Of a DNA stretch of 64,000 bases, positions 1 through 11,144 are shown in pieces. Source of the stretch: Batkoa obscura (taxonomy: Eukaryota; Entomophthoromycota; Entomophthoromycetes; Entomophthorales; Batkoaceae); contig JASVEC010000003.1 in NCBI GenBank assembly GCA_030770535.1, positions 620,001 to 684,000 of the forward strand, given 5' to 3'. The notes beneath the pieces were generated by a model that was given only the letters and a program-made list of their open reading frames with translations, ran no database searches and was not told the DNA's origin. How positions within the stretch are numbered: position 1 is the first letter of the stretch; every line of letters begins with the position of its first letter. A program made the position numbers and the translations under genes.

Positions 1-106
1 AACATTCGTTTTACTACTAATGATAAAATTTATTGGTTAAAATAAAAAAAGTGTAACTAAGAAAAAAAAAAGATTCTGATCAAAATCAACTATTGTATTT
101 AATTAA

Positions 107-689
107 ATGATTGTAAAACTTAAGTCATCTGAAGGTACCGAGTTTAGCGTTGATAGAGAAATAATAACTCGTAGTGTACTTATTCGTAATATGCTTGAAG
201 ATGTAGAAGCATGTGATACTTATGGTAATTTGACTTATTTTCTTAATAAAGAGCGCTTAGTTATTTTATAATAGAGATTCCATTGCCAAATGTATCAGCC
301 CCTATTTTAACTAAAATTATTGAATATTGTACTCATCATAAAGATGAGCCAATAAGTCAATACGAGGAAGGAAGTAACAGTAATTTGGATGAGATTGACG
401 CTTGGGACCAAGAGTTTTGTAAGGTTGACCAGGGAACATTATACGATTTAATACTAGTAAGTTATATGATTATAAATATGATAGAAAAAGCTTATTTAAA
501 TACAATCAATAGGCAGCTAACTATTTAGATGTTCGTCCATTATTAGATTTGACATGTAAAATAATAGCAAATATGATAAAAAATAAAACACCAGAACAAA
601 TTAGACAAACGTTTAATATTGAAAATGATTTTACACCTGAAGAAGAAGAAAAGAATCGCAGAGAAAACGCTTGGGTTGATGACCGTTAA
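107..689 (+). CDS. SKP1: SKP1, SCF ubiquitin ligase adaptor
   Basis: Three exons, 107-224, 275-456 and 513-689, encode 158 residues. SKP1 links F-box proteins to cullin-1 in SCF ubiquitin ligases. The N-terminal half is the BTB/POZ-like fold ([31 protein letters not shown]). An acidic linker follows, then the helical F-box-binding tail with the family hallmarks [16 protein letters not shown] and [16 protein letters not shown], ending WVDDR. Both introns are about 50 bp with GT..AG ends, and both junctions restore the conserved reading frame. Family and length agree closely with other SKP1 proteins. The gene ends in TAA, which is useful evidence that TAA is a stop in this genome. Confidence 0.97.
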
Positions 690-1422
690 GTTTAAAGTTT
701 TGTTTTTTAAGTTTAAAATAATAAACTTTTGATTTTTGGTTGTTTTCACTTAGTAGTATTTTTTCTTTGTTATTTCTGTATATCAAATGTGCTCTCAGAG
801 TTTTATCAAAGTTATAGTTTTAATATTCTAACAAATTTTGTTGGAATTATTATATTCATTTTGTAATAAACTTAACATCCAATGTTTTAACACTAAGCTG
901 AAGTTATTTTTATTTGGTGTTAAAGTCTATAAATGTATATATTTCAATTTAATATTTATAAAATAATAATTATTGAATTAAACGTTCCATAGTTGCCTTT
1001 AGCTATTTATAGTTGAATTTTTTACTTTTTACTTTTTACTTTTGAAATAATACATTACTAAGGTATTTTTCAAACAAATAAAATTTGACGCTATAAATCT
1101 TACTTTATTTGATTAAACAACATCATTGTTTATTTTATATTTAAACGTGAGGCTAATACTACTCTTAAATCCCCTCTTATAATATTAAATTAACAAAAAT
1201 AAATATTTGTATATTTACATTTAACATATAAACTATGATGTAAAAGTAATAAAATTCAAAATAACACCTATCAACCATAGACAACACTATAATAAAAATG
1301 AGACACTATACTAATTGCCAAATAAAAGCATATAATTTTATTTATTAATTTAAGCGTACTTAATTTAAGCTATTTTTAATTCTTAACTGATGATAAAGTA
1401 TAATATGGTTCAAATGCTTACT
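690..1422. other. Intergenic, SKP1 to DHCR7
   Basis: About 730 bp of AT-rich DNA between convergent genes. It must hold both 3' ends. I see no gene, RNA or repeat. Confidence 0.5.
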
Positions 1423-2958
1423 TTAAAATATATATGGGACGATCTTATATGGTACTAACTCACAATATTTATCCCAGTATGGTCCATATTTTCCTTTGCA
1501 ACGGTTTTGATCACGCATTGTACGATGGACTAAGAGGGCTATCATGTAAAAGAAGTAAAAGTAAGGCAACAAAGAGTCAAGACCACAAGTTAAACAGAAC
1601 GCAAGGCACATCATTAAATCTCCGAAATAGTTAAAGTGACGTGCAAGTCCCCAGTAGCCTGAAGCTAACAAATACGATACTCTGGTTTCTCCATCGCTAG
1701 TCTTATATTTGGCAGTAATAACATTGGCTTCATATCCCCAAATCTTTCCTTTACCTCCTGCTTTTCTAATAATGTCTTTTTGGTTGTTACATTCACGGAA
1801 AATAAAATAACCTCCAAGTCCTAAGCCCAGAATAGCCCAGAAGAAAGGAATGGAAAGATCAATTGGGTTACGGTAAAGGTAGAATGATTGGAGAGTATAC
1901 ATGAAAGGTAACCATACAGAGTCACCCCAAGCAAGGTAATAGCCGAAATGATCATGGGCGATATCAATAGTACGTAAATACCAGTCTTCATTGTAAAAGA
2001 AATCAACTACATAGATACCGTGTAAAATAATAAGTGCAACTAAAGAGTTAGTAACATACCCTAAGTTTTTGTATTGGGCATAGGCAAATGAAATATTAAT
2101 TAAAGTCCATGCAGTGATTCCTGGGCGTCCATTATGGAATAACTTAAAGTCTATACCAAAAATTCTTGGATTTAATTCAATACCCATGACTAAATCATAA
2201 AGCTTTGAGCCTGAAAATTTGCGATCTTCTGGGTGGGTTGGGAAATATTGGGCTTTGTAATAAGAGAAGAAGGTTAAGAAATAACCATATACATTTGTTG
2301 CTACTAAAAGGGCTCCCCAATTTTCAGCAATGATGGCACCATCAAAGACAGGGAATACTAAAGTGAAAATAAAGAATAAGGCATGAGTTAAAATCCATAT
2401 ACGGAATCCGTTAACTCTATAAGGAAGAACATGGCCAGCTGGGGTTTCTTGACCATAACCTATGTTACTTGGGAAATAAAGATAAGCTAAAGCATGGAAA
2501 GCTAACCAACCGAAATAAAGATAAAAGCCTTTTCGAGTAGGGACTGGGAGTAAACCTGTAAGCCATTCAACTGTTAATTTATCTAATGAGTATCTATAGT
2601 AAATTTCAATCAATGGGTAAAAGAGGGATCCTTCAAAGTGTTCAAGGCAGATCCAAAAGTAAATGACGATAAATGGTGAAAAGAAGAAGACTAGCCCGAC
2701 GAATAAAATGTTTAAAAAGTTAACATCTAAAAAAATTGTCAATTTATCACAAACTCATAATCAAATAATCTTACTTTTTTCTCTACCCCAGGTATCATTT
2801 TCAGGAATGAAAGTTCCGGCATCTGATCCACTATCATCAGAGGCAGAACGTTTACTTACTGTTCTCTGAGTAGCTTTAGATTTAACTGAGCCAGTCTCTG
2901 TATAGTTAGTACCAACCGTATTATGGTTTGGTAGTAATGATTTAGTTTCAGCGTCCAT
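1423..2958 (-). CDS. DHCR7: 7-dehydrocholesterol reductase (sterol delta-7 reductase)
   Basis: Two exons (2958-2775 and 2726-1423) give 495 residues. The protein belongs to the ERG4/ERG24 sterol reductase family of multi-pass ER membrane enzymes. It reduces the C7-C8 double bond of delta-5,7 sterols with NADPH. Assignment to DHCR7 rather than ERG24 or ERG4 rests on WYLRTIDIAHDHFGYYLAWG, the RECNNQKD segment, ASGYWGLARHFNYFGDLM and the ending KYCELVPYKIVPYIF, all close to animal and plant DHCR7. The first 60 residues are a polar, Ser/Thr-rich cytosolic leader. The 48-bp intron restores frame at REKN-VNFLN. Fungi that make ergosterol normally lack this enzyme because it would destroy the delta-7 bond, so its presence is notable. 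A second cholesterol-pathway gene, DHCR24, lies at 59970. Confidence 0.94.
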
Positions 2959-4722
2959 TTTAAAAACAACCCTTTTAATGTTAAATTTAAAGCATTTATA
3001 CTATTTCTATCACCCTGTTCGAACTTTATTCGATTTGATTGGCCACTGGCTCTCCCATTTGATCTTGTTTGATTTAGATATTAAATTTTGGCAAATCAAA
3101 ATTTGCTTATTTGGAATTTTAAGGCTTCACTCATAAAAACTTAATCCAATTAATTGAAAGCAATCACCCACTCTCAAGTTTAATTTTAATTACATTATTT
3201 TTTTTTAAAAAAAGTACAATTATTAAGTGATAGTATATAAAAAACAATTGTATAGATCATATTTATAAAATTAGAAGTCAAGTTAGATCAAAAATGCTAT
3301 TGTTAGCCTTTCATTTTCACTTTTGTTTTGTATTTTTCGTCAACTCCGATTTTTACAAAACAATATTCTATTCAAGTCGCGTTTTGACCAATAAGATCAA
3401 AGTGATGAAATTAAAAGTGAGCCAAACCTTTTAGTATATTAAAAAGATACAAAGTAATGCTATTAAAGATAAAGAATAATGAAATACAGAACTGATAGGT
3501 CGGAAAAAGAACTAAAAACTCATCCAATTATACATTTGAACAAATCACTTTTATCGTAAGATAATTTTATTTACAATTCATTTTATTGGCCAGAAAAAAT
3601 TAGTAAGGTCAACATAGGATTTAAAAGTTCTTGAAAAGTTTAATTATAAGCCACATTACATTGAATGTTGTTGCAATAGAAGTGTTCGGGTCAACCTTGC
3701 TCCCTGACCACTTATATTGAAAGTTATGTTATCCCCGATGTCCCAACTAGTTATTTTAAAAAGCATTTAATATATCTTTGTTATTTTTTACTATTATATA
3801 CTTTTTAATTTTAATAATAAACAATAAAACTATAGCCATTGCTAGAAGGGTAGCAGTCAATAATATTTAAATTAATTTAAAATAACAAATTAAAGTTTTT
3901 TCATACAATTTAGACTAAAATTTAGAATAAATTTAAACAATATAAGAAAAGTGACTTGGAAGTAGTTTTTCAAAGCAATTTTGTTTTCAATTTTTATATT
4001 AAAAAGTTGATGGTGTATGGTTAAGTTTAAAAGCTAAGTTGGAATTAAAAATGAAATTTTCCAATTCACTTTTTTTGTCCATTTCTTATGTAGTGGAAAA
4101 TTTTAAAAACTATTAAGCAAAACCAGACAAAAAACGTTCCAACATGAGTTATCCTAAAATCAAGCAAAAGAGCAACTTAATCAAATTACATAAACAGGTA
4201 CCTTTTATTGATGTTGGAGAAATGTTATTAATGATATAGTAATAAAGTGGAAATTTATATGGCTTCAAAGTTACAATTATTTTCCTAAACTGATTGATTT
4301 AATCTTTCAGTCTAATGGCATACTAACCAAAGTAATAAATACTGTCATATTAGAGAATAAATCTTAGACTTAAAGCTCTAAAATTATTTATATAACAAAT
4401 TGTAAACATTTAAATTATATTAAAGCAACCTTGAAGCCTTATAAACTTAACCTTTGACTAAAGCTGGAATTCGCAATATAGAATAATAAATAATAAATAA
4501 TAAATAACAAATAAATAAGTGTCATTGAACAATAACTCATGGCATTAAATAAATTCGTCAAAAATTAATTCTAATTTAATTCTCCGCTGAGTTTTAAAAC
4601 AATTAGGTTTATTTGAAATAAAAAAGCAATCGAATAAACAACTTTAATTAAAACATAAAATGGATAAAGTTTACTGAATATAAAAATTCCTAGATTATTT
4701 CTCTTCTAAAGTCATTCATTAA
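2959..4722. other. Long intergenic region, DHCR7 to V-ATPase e
   Basis: About 1.76 kb upstream of DHCR7 and downstream of the V-ATPase e gene, very AT-rich. I found no convincing coding exon, tRNA or transposon copy. A promoter for DHCR7 must lie in the 2959-3300 part, but no single site can be called. Confidence 0.45.
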
Positions 4723-5032
4723 CTAAAGCTCCTCTCTCAAATCGCCTCTTCTTGGTGCAATAAGTGGATGAAGTTGGGCTAAGTAAGTTATAGACCACCT
4801 AAATTAATTAGTAGTAATTCAATAGCATTCAAATAAAACTTACATCATATACATACTAACTAAGGTCATTATAGACATGGTACGGAACAATCTGATAAAA
4901 TTTAAGTTTAATAATAAACAACCTTATTATTGAAACTTACGTTTGATCTACGCCTTTTACTGGGAAGAAATACAAGGCAAATCCAAGTCCAATAGCTAAA
5001 ATAGTTACGATCCAAAGGGGCCAGCTTGACAT
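4723..5032 (-). CDS. VMA9: V-type ATPase V0 subunit e (Vma9/ATP6V0E)
   Basis: A small gene of three exons (5032-4941, 4891-4844, 4798-4723) encoding 71 residues. Subunit e is a hydrophobic two-helix component of the membrane V0 sector of the proton-pumping vacuolar ATPase. The first helix is PLWIVTILAIGLGFALYFF. The second runs through TMSIMTLVSMYMMWSITYLA. The diagnostic end is QLHPLIAPRRGDLREEL, which matches the yeast QLHPLVAPRRSDLR signature. The two introns (49 and 45 bp) fall in phases 2 and 2 and preserve the frame. The total is exactly 72 codons including TAG. It is easily missed because no exon exceeds 92 bp. Confidence 0.93.
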
Positions 5033-5502
5033 TTTTGTTATTTAGAATCAGATAAGTTAATTTAATTTAAAAATAAACGTTCAAAAGGTTCAATTTAGTC
5101 AAAATTAACGTTGGAGTATTTTTTGTGCATAGTCTTTCTGATTAAGTAACTTTTTTTCAAAAATTGCAGCTTTTTTTTTACAGCTTTGAGGGATATAGCT
5201 CATCATTATAGTATTATATAAGTTACTATTCTAAATAACCTCAAATGGTATACTTATATTTTCTAAAAGATGGATATGTTAAGATGAAAAATCCAAGTCT
5301 ATTCTCGTTTACAGTATTATTTTTATTAAACCTAATAGTGAGCTTATTTATAGTTTAAAAAAATAAATTAGACTTTCCAATTTTAGAAAATTTTAAAGAA
5401 TGGATCCCAAATTTTAGGTGATGTCAGAGTAAGAATGACTAATTCAAAAAAACTCTATAAAATAAAAGCAAACTGAATGAGTCGCACTTATTTTATACAA
5501 CA
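5033..5502. promoter_or_regulatory. Divergent intergenic region, VMA9/HIS6
   Basis: A 470-bp AT-rich spacer between divergently transcribed VMA9 and HIS6. It must contain both promoters, which may be shared. No individual motif is convincing. Confidence 0.4.
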
Positions 5503-6751
5503 ATGTCAACTCCCAACTATAGTAAGTTTCGGCCATGTATAGATTTACATGAAGGCAAAGTGAAGCAGATTATTGGTGGTACTTTAAGAGAGGATTCCCA
5601 AGAGTTAAGAACGAATTTCGTTGCCGAGTATTTCATCATTATAAACTATAATATACAATGTTAATTCAGCTAATAGTAAACCATCAAGCTATTTCGCTAA
5701 CATATACAAGCAAAAAAATTTACTTGGCACACATCTGATCAAGCTTGGTAATGGTAACGACGAAGCTGCATTGGAAGCGTTGAATGAGTGGCCGAGTAAG
5801 AATATAAAATTAATGCTTTGGAAATATTTTGGTTAAAGATGATTTTAGATCATATACAGATAGGGGGGGGAATAACAATAGATAATGCAAGCTACTGGTT
5901 GGAAAAGGGAGCATCAAAGGTAAAGCAAGAATTTATATAATAGGGCGGTTTCAGCATGTTTTGTGATTAGGATTTGACATTTGTATTGTATAGGTAATAG
6001 TGACTAGTTGGTTATTTCAAAATGGAGAGTTATCATATAAGCGACTAAAATCACTTTGTGACAAAATTGGAAAGGGTAACTTGGTAGTAGATTTGAGGTA
6101 ATTAGTAAATATAGATTTAAAATATAGATTTATATAGTTTTTAGCTGTCGAAGAGTGAAGGATTCCTGGTTTGTATGTATAAACAAATGGCAAACAATTA
6201 CAAACTTGGAAATTAATCAAGGTTGGTTTATTTGATTTATTATATAATTGTATTTGAGTTTTTTGTAGTCAATTTACAGAAGTTAGAAGACTATTGCAGG
6301 TAATACCTTAAAAGCCAAAATGTAAATAGCACTAATGCAGTATTAGTGAATTCCTTATTCATGCAGCTGATGTGGAAGGCTTATGCCAAGGAGTAGATAT
6401 TGAATTAATAAAAGGTAAAAATAATTTGATCAAATGAGAGAAACTAATGTCTTTTAGTGTTAGCAAAATGGGTTACAATACCCACAACATATGCTGGAGG
6501 AGCATCAAGTAAATCGAGTTCAATTTTTAGATATACTTTTATTAAGATTTGATTTAAGGTGTTAAAGATTTAGAATTAGTAAACAAAGTATCAGATGGTA
6601 AAATTGATTTGACTTTTGGGAGGTAAATTATTTTTAAAAATAAATATTAAATCTCATTAATCTATATTACAGCGCTCTAGATATCTTTGGTGGAGATAAA
6701 GTTTTGTTCAAGGATTGTGTCACTTGGAATCAGTCTGGACGTCTACCTTAA
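5503..6751 (+). CDS. HIS6: ProFAR isomerase (histidine biosynthesis, HisA/HIS6)
   Basis: About ten short exons (first three 5503-5627, 5677-5795, 5849-5919; last ends 6751) encode roughly 260 residues. The enzyme converts ProFAR to PRFAR, the fourth step of histidine synthesis. Eukaryotic HIS6 signatures appear in order: RPCIDLHEGKVKQIIGGTL with the catalytic Asp, FVADKPSSYFANIYK, HLIKLGNGNDEAALEAL, HIQIGGGIT (phosphate loop), SKVIVTSWLF, NLVVDLSCRR, EFLIHAADVEGLCQG with the second catalytic Asp, YAGGAS and DLTFGSALDIFGG. Nine introns of about 45-75 bp all have GT..AG ends and restore frame. Nothing looks damaged. It is a (beta/alpha)8 barrel of normal length, so the organism is probably a histidine prototroph. 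Confidence 0.96.
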
Positions 6752-7410
6752 TGCAAATAGTCAATAAAAAATCTTATAGGATGATTATTTAAATATTTTT
6801 AGTTGAATTATGTAAGATAGCTACAAAGTAAGTAGATCTTTTAGCAGGGGATGTTTTATATTTTAATTTTTTTATAACAATTTAATCATTTTTATCACTT
6901 TACAATTCGTAAAACTGAGTACTTATATAACTTTTTAGTTAATTAAATTTAATATTTAATTAGTTCCCAAAAATCACTTTAAATTGTTTAAACCTTTTAT
7001 TTAAAGATATTTTTAAAATTTGTAGTTAAAAACATAGTCAAATTATTATATATAGAAATAAATTTGTAGTTTTATAAGCTTATTTAAAACTAAAATACAA
7101 TTTATAAAAAAAATTTAATATGCTCTATAAATTTAACTCATAAAAGTAGCTATAAATGATCAATTCTAAAGTTGTAGATATAAAAAACAATCATGAAGTT
7201 AATAATTTTTAATTTAAATTTATCGTGTACTTAATAAAACCGAACATTAACATTACAACTCACTAGCCCAAAACTTTCGAAACGCGCTAAGTACACTAGA
7301 GCGCGTTTACTTTTAACTTAAATGATTAGCTACACAAAAAAACAAAATTGATCAATGATTTAAAAACTTTCAAAATTGACATTAAAATTTCCTACACTCA
7401 ATAGTTAACA
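6752..7410. other. Intergenic, HIS6 to UHRF1 relic
   Basis: About 660 bp, AT-rich. It would contain the original promoter and first exon of the UHRF1-like gene, but no start codon that splices cleanly to the ubiquitin-like domain could be found. Confidence 0.4.
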
Positions 7411-9422
7411 TACGTTGTATAGTACAAACTTCAACCGGGGAAAAGGTACCTTTTAACTTTAACAGACAGGATAGTGTGGGTAAGATCAAAGGGTTGATAT
7501 CCAAGGAATTGGAAAAACCAAAAGCGGCTCTTCGTCTTATCTACCTTGGGAAATAGGTAATGAGAAGATATATTATATTAAATAACAATTGGCTGATTGG
7601 CTTTTTAGCTTGAAGATGACTTTACTTTGTATCGCTATATTGTCAGAGATAATGGTACGATTTTGGTTTCAATTAAAACTTTAAATGAAAAAATCAAGAC
7701 AGAAAAAGTAGTTGATGAAAAAATAGAGGAAAATAAAGAGGTGGAAGCAATAGAAGAAACCGAAATAGAAAAGGAGTTATCGGAGTTATCTAGTGAAAAC
7801 AAAGATATCAATGGAATTACTGTCCCAGAAAAGAAGCCTACTTTATATCAAGCAGGCAACATTGTTACCATAGATAAGGATGGTAACAAGATAGTCATTC
7901 CGCAAGAAGAAGAAGATTGTGAAAAATGTAACAATACATTAGAAGCAGATTGTAAAGAATGTGGATGCAGTGTGTGCAGTAAAAAATCGAGCGAAGAATT
8001 GATTTTGATCTGTGATGAGTGTCAATATTACTTTCATACCTTTTGTTTACCTGAACCTTTAGAGGAAATCCTAGAAGGTGATCGGTAATTCCATTTGTCT
8101 ATTTTTAAAACCCCAGTCAATTTTTAAAGGTACTACTTTGGTTGTTATAATGATCCAGATACTGTTGTCAATGCTAGTCAAAAGAGTAAAATTCAAGTTA
8201 AAAAACAGGTACCAAAGTAGTGGAATAATGGAATGGCCTGTGCTAGCGTTACTAAAAAATGTACCATTGTCAAGTCGGATAATATAAGTTCCATCCCTGG
8301 TGTGCCTGTAGGGTCTAGTTTTCGTTATCGAGTCCATTTATCTGAGTCTGGAGTTCATCGGTAATATAATATTAACGCTTTATTTACTGAAGTAACATTT
8401 TTAGTCCACATGTAGCAGGAATTCATGGCTCAGGAAAAGGATATGCTTACTCAGTTATTCTTGCTGGAGGCTATGAGGACGACAAGGATTTTGGTGAATA
8501 CTTTTACTATACAGGTTCGGGGGTAGAGATCTTTCTGGAAATAAACGTGCCGCTGTATAATCAAGCGATCAATAAAGACTAAAGATGAGGATGCATCACC
8601 AAGTTGGAAAAAAATTCATCAGTTCGTGTATCTCGTAGTTATAAATTAAATAAAGATTTTCCAGAGTTCGCGCCAGCTGAGGGGGTATACTACGATGGTC
8701 TCTACAAACTAGTCTGTTATTGGCCCGAAAAGGGACAACAAGGGTTTATTGTTTGGATATATGAGTTTCATGGAGATGACCCTGAGCCAGCTCACTGGAC
8801 ACTAGAAGGTAAAAAGTGAATTGAAGAATTAGGTTTAGTTATGTATAATTCAGATGGCGATGTTGCTAAGGATAGTAAAGCAGCAACTAAAAAATCGAAT
8901 AGTAAGAAGGGAAGAAAGAAAGGTGGATGTAACGGGAAAAGAGGAGAAGAATCGGATGAAGAAAAACCAGCGCCAAAAAAGCAAAAATCTGATATTAAAC
9001 CAAAAACCGCGTTGTATAAACCAGATCAACAAACATTAGATTTAATTGAAAAAGATTTGTTAAATTTCAGAACTTCGAAAAAGATATTGTAAAAGGAATA
9101 CTGTAGAATGACCGAGTTTTTGGATACAGTTATGAGCGTAGAATTCATCTGTCCTATCTGCCAAGATACCATTCGTGAACTTATACCTGCCCATTGTGGC
9201 CGTAATGCTTGTCAAGGTTGTTTGAAAAATAGTATGCTTCACTATGGTGATTTGTGCCCGTTATGTCGAAGCGCGCTTTATTCCGAGCTTGAAGGACTAG
9301 GTAAAAGTGAAACTGAAAAGGAAATTAAGGCTCTTTCTCGGCGACTTACAGTCAATAATTTGTTAGTTGATGTGCTTAAGCATTTAGTGCCTTCTTACAC
9401 TAGTGGGAATCAACGATATTAA
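7411..9422 (+). pseudogene. Decayed UHRF1-like gene (UBL-PHD-SRA-RING)
   Basis: UHRF1 reads hemimethylated CpG through its SRA domain and recruits maintenance DNA methylation through its RING E3 ligase. Visible in order: a ubiquitin-like domain (TSTGEKVPFNFNRQDSVG, LRLIYLGK, LEDDFTLYRYIV), a cysteine-rich pre-PHD/PHD (about 7915-8160), an SRA domain ([63 protein letters not shown], about 8220-8830), a Lys-rich linker and a RING (CPICQDTI, CPLC, 9150-9290). Five in-frame stops interrupt it: TAG 7554, TAG 8218, TAA 8558, TGA 8817 and TAA 9090. The frame also breaks near 8520, 8570 and 8605. The RING His ligand is Arg (CGRNAC where CQHNVC is expected), the last PHD CxxC is incomplete, and no start codon is visible. 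Neighbouring genes are intact, so a pseudogene is likelier than assembly error. The tandem Tudor of animal UHRF1 is absent. Confidence 0.82.
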
Positions 9423-9810
9423 ATTGGTCTATGATAAACTTATATTGTTTTTATATGAAATAATGCTTTTTTCATTTTTTAGTTGAAATTTTATTTCAAT
9501 CACAGATATTATTTGAAAATAGTAAATATTGTTTATTGATATAGAGATATTTTCAATGTAAAGTTAATACAAAGTTAAAGAAACTGAACATAGCCATATA
9601 TATCATTTAATTATTTTGCATCACAAGTATATAATATTATGATTTTAAATGTTAAATTTTGATTTTTACACTTACATTCTATTCTAAACTTTCAAGCCAA
9701 TAAGACCCTTATAAACCAAAAATGTAATATATTATTAAAGTTAACTTGAAAATTAAAATGATGGTTTTTAAATAAACTCAAAAATAGAAAAATAGAAAAG
9801 TAGACTCCCA
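9423..9810. other. Intergenic, UHRF1 relic to mtTFB
   Basis: About 390 bp, AT-rich. It probably holds the promoter of the downstream mitochondrial transcription factor. Nothing specific is recognisable. Confidence 0.4.
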
Positions 9811-11052
9811 ATGAAACTGACTCAACTACTAAAGCAACTCGATTTCCCACGTATGCTAACATCAATGGAGTTAAAAAAATATTCTAAGATTCAATCCTTT
9901 GGTAAAAAGAAACGACGTTATTTTATTGACGAAGAAGAGGCTAATAGAGTGACTGAAGCGATAGGAAAAGATAACATAAAAGATAAAATAGTATTAGAGT
10001 TTTTACCAGGTCCTGGTTTAATGACAAGACAATTTTTGAACCATGGATGTAAAAGTTTAATACCGTTAGAACCATCATCTAGTTTTATTGAAATCTATGA
10101 AGAACTAGAGAAAGTGGCAAATATACCTGTGTTGCACGAACATTTTAGTTTGAGGACAAGTTCTAAGTTATATAATTTATTGTATGATGTTTCAAAGAGT
10201 AACAGGAATAAAATTATTATTGATAATGTACCTTTTGAAAATGGTAAAATTTTAAAATTTGATATTATTAATACAAATAGGTTTAATTTCATGGTTTTAA
10301 TTTTAATTAGTTCACCCCGATCTATTATTTTTTGGAATCATGTCAGGGATTTCAGAAAGTTTTCAATTTTATTATTTTATCACTCACTTTTTGGAATCAA
10401 GAGAAGGCTTCTTTTCTTATGGTAGGTTCCCTCTATACACCCTATGTGCCCCTGAAGTTATTAAGGTATTATCACTAAATATATTTAATAGAAATAAATA
10501 ACATAATTTTAGTCTTATAATCAAACCTCACTGTTAGGGTTTGCGTTGAAAGCGATGGGCCAAATGGAGTATCAGTTTTCTCTAAATAAAGACTCTTTTA
10601 TTCCTAAGGTAACCTTTGTTTTGTAGTTTTGAGTTTTTGACATTTCTTCTTTATAAAGAATGGCTTTGATCTAGTTAAATTTATTCCTTCGCCAACGCCA
10701 AATATAAAAAGTAAGTCAACCAGTTCTTTTTTTATCATATTAAGTTTATTTTTAGGCCCCTTTTCTACCTTCTTTTATGTCACCACTTGTTTAATGCATA
10801 GAAAAAGTCAGTTGATTGCTAATTGTTTAGAGTAAGCATACTATAAATAATAATATGCATAATACAATATAAACTTTTATTAGATCTATTGCACCAGGTG
10901 TTAGTATGATGAAAAAAAACTTGACCTTTGATACTAAGAAAAAGTGCATAGCTTTAACTATGGAAGAATTGGATCAAATTACTTTAGAATACATAAAATA
11001 TTATAGAATGAGGCATGGGGTTGATCCTACCCATGATTCTATTACTGGGTAA
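9811..11052 (+). CDS. Mitochondrial transcription factor B / Mtf1-like (rRNA dimethylase fold)
   Basis: Six exons (9811-10243, 10311-10465, 10513-10608, 10659-10710, 10756-10831, 10884-11052) give exactly 327 codons, 326 residues. The protein has the KsgA/Dim1 methyltransferase fold. The SAM-binding motif I is DKIVLEFLPGPGLMTRQFL, and SLIPLEPSSSF is the following acidic-loop region. The segment ESREGFFSYGRFPLYTLCAP resembles the fungal Mtf1 and TFB proteins that help mitochondrial RNA polymerase open promoters. Motif IV reads IIDNVPFEN, not the NLPY/F of active dimethylases, which favours a transcription factor over an rRNA methylase (inference). Length is near yeast Mtf1 (341). It converges on FANCI with a 92-bp gap between stops. 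Confidence 0.82.
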
Positions 11053-11144
11053 TAAAAGTATTTAATAAATTAATATTAGAATAAAATAAAATATTAAAAT
11101 GATAAAGCATTATTCAATATTTATTATTGTGATATAGTTGTAAA

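Noticed and set aside
7411-9422. Reassignment of TAA/TAG to glutamine as the explanation for the stops in the UHRF1-like gene
   Set aside because: SKP1, DHCR7, HIS6, mtTFB and TMEM94 end at conserved C-termini with TAA or TAG, and the same gene also has a TGA and frameshifts.
10311-10425. Apparent frameshift in the mtTFB gene near 10250-10340
   Set aside because: An intron from GTAAAATT at 10244 to TTAATTAG at 10310 restores the conserved frame, so no damage is needed.
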